DNA from: Methanobacterium sp.
GTDB taxonomy: Archaea; Methanobacteriota; Methanobacteria; Methanobacteriales; Methanobacteriaceae
Direction of reading: 5' to 3'
DNA: 46,548 nucleotides
NCBI GenBank assembly: GCA_019084405.1
Contig: JAHRFX010000026.1
Span: 1-46,548 of the forward strand
Below the pieces are notes generated by a model, which saw only the letters and a program-made list of their open reading frames with translations, searched no databases and had not been told where the DNA came from. Positions 43,562-46,548 of the stretch are shown here, one piece after another. Position 1 is the first letter of the stretch; each line of letters starts with the position of its first letter. Both the position numbers and the translations under genes were made by a program.

Positions 43562-44488
43562 TTATTTACCCTCCTTTCTCATTTTTACGGGTACTAACGC
43601 CGCAGGGAGTGTGAATGTGTAGAAGGTGCCCACGATGTCATCTAATTGATTAGCTACTTCTTCCGGGTCTACGGTCTTATCCTGTTCTACCCCATAGTCA
43701 GATGCAATAGCACTGATCATCTTGGCACCTTGATCCTGGACCTTAGGAGTAGGTCCGTAGCATCCTCTGCACTGAATAGCTATGCTGGGGCATTCAGCTC
43801 CACAAATAGAAATAGTTGCTGGTCCCATACATATTAATCCCTGTGGGATTAAACACATTTCTTCTTCAGGCTTTCCAATTTCAAACTGTCTTTTTATGAA
43901 GTCCATAGCTAAACCTTCTGGTGGTTTTTCTCTTGGACAAACTTCACAAAGGTTAGTTGATGGTAATTCTACAGGTTCTCCTTTTAGTAAAGCGAGAACT
44001 GCCTGGGCAACCACATCAGATCGGGGTGGGCATCCAGGTATAGATAAGTCCACATCAATTGCTTCATTCAGTGGCCTTACTCTGCTTTCTAAGTGAGGTA
44101 CTTCTTCACTAGGAATAATTCCTTCTTCATTAGGAGTACTTGGTGAATTAATATAAGCTTCCTGGGTCAATTCATCCACGGTATGTAGATTTCCTAAACC
44201 AGGTATTCCTCCGTAAACCGAGCAAGTACCATAGTTTATGATGAATTTGGCTTTTTCTCTTAATAATTCGGCTAATTCACGGTTTTCATCGTTTCGGATA
44301 CCTCCTTCAATTATTACTACATCCATTTCTGGGATTTCATCGTACTTGGTATCCATTAATACCGGGCTGAATTCAAAGTCTGCCAGTTCCATTACATCCA
44401 GTAGAGCTTCGTGAAAATCAGCGATGGAAAGGTGACAACCTGAACATCCACCCAGCCACATTGTTCCTATTTTTGCTTTATCGGCCAT
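43562..44488 (-). CDS. mvhG: [NiFe] hydrogenase small subunit MvhG
   Basis: A 308-residue iron-sulfur subunit carrying the proximal, medial and distal clusters. It starts GTMWLGGCSGCHLSIADFHE with the proximal-cluster cysteines, then NYGTCSVYGGIPG and SIPGCPPRSD. Further cysteines lie in CEVCPRE, CGAECPSIAIQC and RGCYGPTPK. GGAGG precedes ATG. There is no signal peptide, so it is cytoplasmic. It lies 14 bases after mvhD. Confidence 0.95.
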   Translation of the reverse strand: MADKAKIGTMWLGGCSGCHLSIADFHEALLDVMELADFEFSPVLMDTKYDEIPEMDVVIIEGGIRNDENRELAELLREKAKFIINYGTCSVYGGIPGLGNLHTVDELTQEAYINSPSTPNEEGIIPSEEVPHLESRVRPLNEAIDVDLSIPGCPPRSDVVAQAVLALLKGEPVELPSTNLCEVCPREKPPEGLAMDFIKRQFEIGKPEEEMCLIPQGLICMGPATISICGAECPSIAIQCRGCYGPTPKVQDQGAKMISAIASDYGVEQDKTVDPEEVANQLDDIVGTFYTFTLPAALVPVKMRKEGK

Positions 44489-44502
44489 TTTTTTTCCTCC
44501 GC

Positions 44503-44931
44503 TTAAGCTTCAACATTTATTTGTTCCTTTAAAGGAGATGAGCCTAAGGACTTGATTCGGTCAACCATCATCTTAACGGTTTCAGCAAATTTTTCTCCTT
44601 CTGAAGCAGAAATCCAGTCGTGGTAGATCCTTTCTTTACCAATTCCCATATCTTCTGCCAGTTTGTAAACAAGTCTCATTCTTCTATCAAGTTTGTAGTT
44701 TCCTGCATCATAGTGACAGTCACCGTGGTGGCAGCCTGCTACAATAACTCCATCTGCACCTTCTCGGAATGCTTTAAACACAAATTGTGGTTCAATTCTT
44801 CCAGAACACATTACTCTTATTACCCGTACATTGGGAGGGTATTGCATCCTTGCGGTACCTGCAGTGTCAGCCCCAGCATAGGAGCACCAGTTGCAACAAA
44901 ACATTACAATTTTTACGTCATCCTCAGCCAT
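44503..44931 (-). CDS. mvhD: MvhD, hydrogenase to heterodisulfide reductase adaptor [2Fe-2S]
   Basis: A 142-residue protein that docks MvhAG onto HdrA. The cluster cysteines are in FCCNWCSYAGADTAG, RVMCSGRIEP and VAGCHHGDCHY. AAGGAGGAAACTCT precedes ATG. First gene of the operon mvhDGAB; leader contains a tandem repeat described separately. Complete and typical. Confidence 0.95.
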   Translation of the reverse strand: MAEDDVKIVMFCCNWCSYAGADTAGTARMQYPPNVRVIRVMCSGRIEPQFVFKAFREGADGVIVAGCHHGDCHYDAGNYKLDRRMRLVYKLAEDMGIGKERIYHDWISASEGEKFAETVKMMVDRIKSLGSSPLKEQINVEA

Positions 44932-44955
44932 AGAGTTTCCTCCTTGAAATTACAT

Positions 44956-45000
44956 AAATGTACTATCAATTGTACCATGAAAATGTACTATTAATTGTAC
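44956..45000. promoter_or_regulatory. Tandem 20-nt repeat in the mvh leader
   Basis: AAATGTACTATCAATTGTAC (44956-44975) and AAATGTACTATTAATTGTAC (44981-45000) differ at one base and have a 25-base period. Each is bounded by GTAC at both ends, giving an imperfect palindrome around TATYAATT. They sit between the expected transcript start and the mvhD ribosome site. The look is that of a pair of operator sites. The regulator is unknown. Confidence 0.6.
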
Positions 45001-45059
45001 TTGTTATATGGATTTAAGTGAAGTTAGTATAAAGGTTACTTATGGACACAAGTCGAAAA

Positions 45060-45071
45060 TTTTATATATAA
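45060..45071 (-). promoter_or_regulatory. Probable TATA box of the mvh operon
   Basis: On the minus strand TTATATATAAAA is a strong archaeal TATA box, 128 bases before the mvhD ATG. A transcript start about 25 bases downstream, near 45035, would give a leader of about 100 bases containing both repeats. The rest of 44932-45395 is AT-rich with no gene seen. Confidence 0.6.
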
Positions 45072-45395
45072 GATTAATAATTTTACGATTAATATTACTC
45101 CAAAATAAGAACGTATGGGCTTTTTTTAAAAGGCATGGGGCCCCAATTTATATCAAGAAATAAAACAATGTATTTAAAGTCGTTATTAATAATTATAACC
45201 TAAATATGGTCTTAATTATCTAAAGTCAATTATCTTTAGTAATACTTATTATAGTTTTAATCATAGTTAAATAGGTAAGACCTGTGGTAAAAAATAGGTA
45301 ATGCGTCTTGCCCAGTATTTAAAAAGTAATTAGTTAAGGTGGAATTCATAATTAGGATAAAAAAAGTATTTTTTAATTTTTAAACCAGACTTATA

Positions 45396-46001
45396 GTGCC
45401 CGGGAAATTTTTAGATAGTTTTTGGGCCGGTAAAATGGAAGCTTTGGAGTTATTTAAAAAGATTGAAGAAGAAATTCCGAAAGAATTGGCTTTAAAAGAT
45501 GATTTTGTAGGTTTTATTGGGAAATCCATTAATTTAAAATTTGATATAGAACGGGTTCTGATTTTAATGGATTATATTCCCAGCTTCAATGATATTAATT
45601 ATAGTGATTATGATCTATTAATATTGCATCATCTCCTTTTAACCATTCTAAAAATTTAAAAGCCCCTGAATTGGAAATACCTGCCTATGTTATTCATTCT
45701 AACTGGGATATTATTAAAGGAGGGGCCTGTGATGCTCTGGCAGATTCTTTAAATATAGAAGTAACAGGCATTTTAGATCCACAAACTGGTTTGGGGCGTA
45801 TAGGGATAATAAAAAATGGTCCCATGTCTCTAACTGAATTTGCAAATAATGTATCCCTGGTATTGAAGTTGAATCATCTGAAAATTGTTAATAATGATAT
45901 GCTTTACTAGAAAAAATTGCCCTGAATTAATTTCTGGACTGGGTGTGGATGTAAAGGTCTGGGATAGTGGGATCCCCTGGGGAACATATTGTTTTAAATA
46001 A
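45396..46001 (+). pseudogene. NIF3/DUF34-family protein remnant with several frameshifts
   Basis: Pieces of one protein appear in three frames. The first runs MEALELFKKIEEEIPKELAL to SDYDLLILHH, with metal-site His pair at about 45628. Then a shift, after which IPAYVIHSNWDIIKGGACDA and GLGRIGIIKNGP follow. At about 45898 another shift is needed to read ALLEKIALN. A last open piece ends GIPWGTYCFK at 46001. The family is NIF3-like (also called GTP cyclohydrolase I type 2), with poorly known function. At least three lesions, so non-functional. The family call is from the HH and HSNWD blocks. Confidence 0.8.
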
Positions 46002-46319
46002 ATTTTTACAGATATTCATATTAAGATTTTAAAATTAAAATTAATCAATATTAGATGTTCTTTGAAGAATTAAATAATTAATACCAGGTAAATGAAACCC
46101 ACACATCTAGTAATACTTTTTTATAGAAAAGTATTTATAGGTATTAAGTTATACCCATCTTATCTACTGGTGGTCCTTCCAGTAGAGTTATTTACGCAAT
46201 TAATTAAGCAGGGCATCTAAAACAGTTTATAATATTTTTCGCTCAAATGTTAACCCGCTTGTTTTCGGTGCCCTTAATTGTTTTTTTAAAATGTATGCAA
46301 AATGTCAATAATCTTATAT
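46002..46319. other. Spacer with an isolated hairpin, no gene seen
   Basis: 318 AT-rich bases without a credible reading frame. CTACTGG (46164-46170) and CCAGTAG (46179-46185) form a perfect seven-pair stem with an eight-base loop, about 30 bases after a TATA-like AGTATTTATAGG. A small RNA is conceivable but nothing else supports it. Confidence 0.35.
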
Positions 46320-46548
46320 CCGAATAATAACAATTGTTATAACAATTAAATTAAGAAGGTTGGCACAGTAGATTTTTTTAGTGATTGATTTTATGAGTCT
46401 TATTTTTTAGGATAAGGGTCTTCCAGAAGTTTTATAACTTATAAAAGACAACATATCCTAAAAAATAAGACTCATAAAATCAATCACTAAAAAAATCTAC
46501 TGTGCCAACCTTCTTAATTTAATTGTTATAACAATTGTTATTATTCGG
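46320..46548. repeat. Perfect 95-bp inverted repeat enclosing a MITE, ending at the window edge
   Basis: 46320-46414 and 46454-46548 are exact reverse complements over 95 bases, separated by 39 bases. The outer 42 bases of each arm (starting CCGAATAATAACAATTG on the left) lie beyond the MITE ends. A transposition target duplication should be a direct repeat, not an inverted one, so the symmetrical flanks need another cause. Confidence 0.9.
46362..46506. mobile_element. MITE, 145 bp, non-autonomous derivative of the left IS family
   Basis: Bounded by GGCACAGTAG at 46362 and its complement ending at 46506, with 53-base terminal inverted repeats. The left 97 bases match the end of the IS at 440-536 with about five differences. 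It carries no coding sequence. It is best explained as an internal deletion of the IS that joined the left leader to the right end. Confidence 0.85.

Noticed and set aside
1..46548. CRISPR arrays, rRNA and tRNA genes
   Set aside because: No regularly spaced repeats, rRNA core motifs or tRNA T-loop plus acceptor pairing were seen by eye in the gaps. A covariance-model search would settle the tRNA question.
1..46548. Circular molecule joined at the window ends
   Set aside because: The ends share IS-family repeats but in a way expected of assembly breaks; no direct overlap of the first and last bases was found.

Overview
The window reads as an AT-rich methanogenic archaeon of the Methanobacteriales, most likely Methanobacterium or a close relative. 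The evidence is a methyl-viologen-reducing [NiFe] hydrogenase operon with its polyferredoxin (mvhDGAB), archaeal tyrosine decarboxylase MfnA, the rare methanogen-type seryl-tRNA synthetase, Trm56, the KEOPS subunit Pcc1, archaeal inositol-1-phosphate synthase, a nif operon of methanogen layout with NifI1 and NifI2 between nifH and nifD, and TATA-box promoters.

Layout. 1-3060 is a decayed edge: the end of an insertion sequence (IS) has removed the 5' half of thiI, an intact Cys-rich gene of unknown function follows, then wrecks of a ThiS/MoaD-like gene and a thi4-like thiazole synthase gene. 3554-4648 is inositol-1-phosphate synthase. 4710-14987, all on the minus strand, is the nitrogen-fixation block nifH-I1-I2-D-K-E-N-X, followed by a 2[4Fe-4S] ferredoxin and a stand-alone molybdopterin oxidoreductase. 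A perfect GGAA-N6-TTCC operator lies in the nifH leader. 15425-36818 is core metabolism and information processing: pycB, queC, larC-like, MJ1244-like, cbiS-like, cobS, trm56, a PQQ-type sugar dehydrogenase, upp, fumB, mfnA, ppsA, rpl10e, cooC, pcc1, serS, two small Cys-motif proteins (one or both with membrane segments), FKBP, a TmcAL-like nucleotidyltransferase and pyrC. 36873-40480 is a second decayed patch: an adhesin-like DUF11-repeat pseudogene cut by an IS fragment, then a frameshifted IS1-like element. 40521-44931 is a small CooT-like gene and the convergent mvhDGAB operon. 45396-46548 holds a broken NIF3-like gene and a 145-bp IS-derived MITE inside a 229-bp perfect-armed inverted repeat that ends exactly at the window edge.

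How the genes work together. The nif block makes and regulates Mo-nitrogenase. NifI1/NifI2 allow fast post-translational switch-off and the operator allows NrpR-type repression. MvhADG would supply H2-derived electrons to heterodisulfide reductase. Several genes point to nickel handling (CooC, CooT, LarC-like, the NiFe hydrogenase). CbiS-like and CobS belong to cobamide salvage and assembly. PycB and PEP synthase are anabolic pyruvate enzymes.

No CRISPR array, rRNA or tRNA gene was recognised by eye. Damage (frameshifts, stops, truncations) is concentrated next to IS sequence, while the housekeeping genes are intact, so the lesions look like real gene decay more than sequencing error. The most interesting leads are a tandem 20-nt repeat in the mvh leader, the Fd/molybdopterin enzyme pair below nif with its own promoter, the Cys-rich gene beside the ruined thiI, and the loss of thiazole and sulfur-transfer genes.
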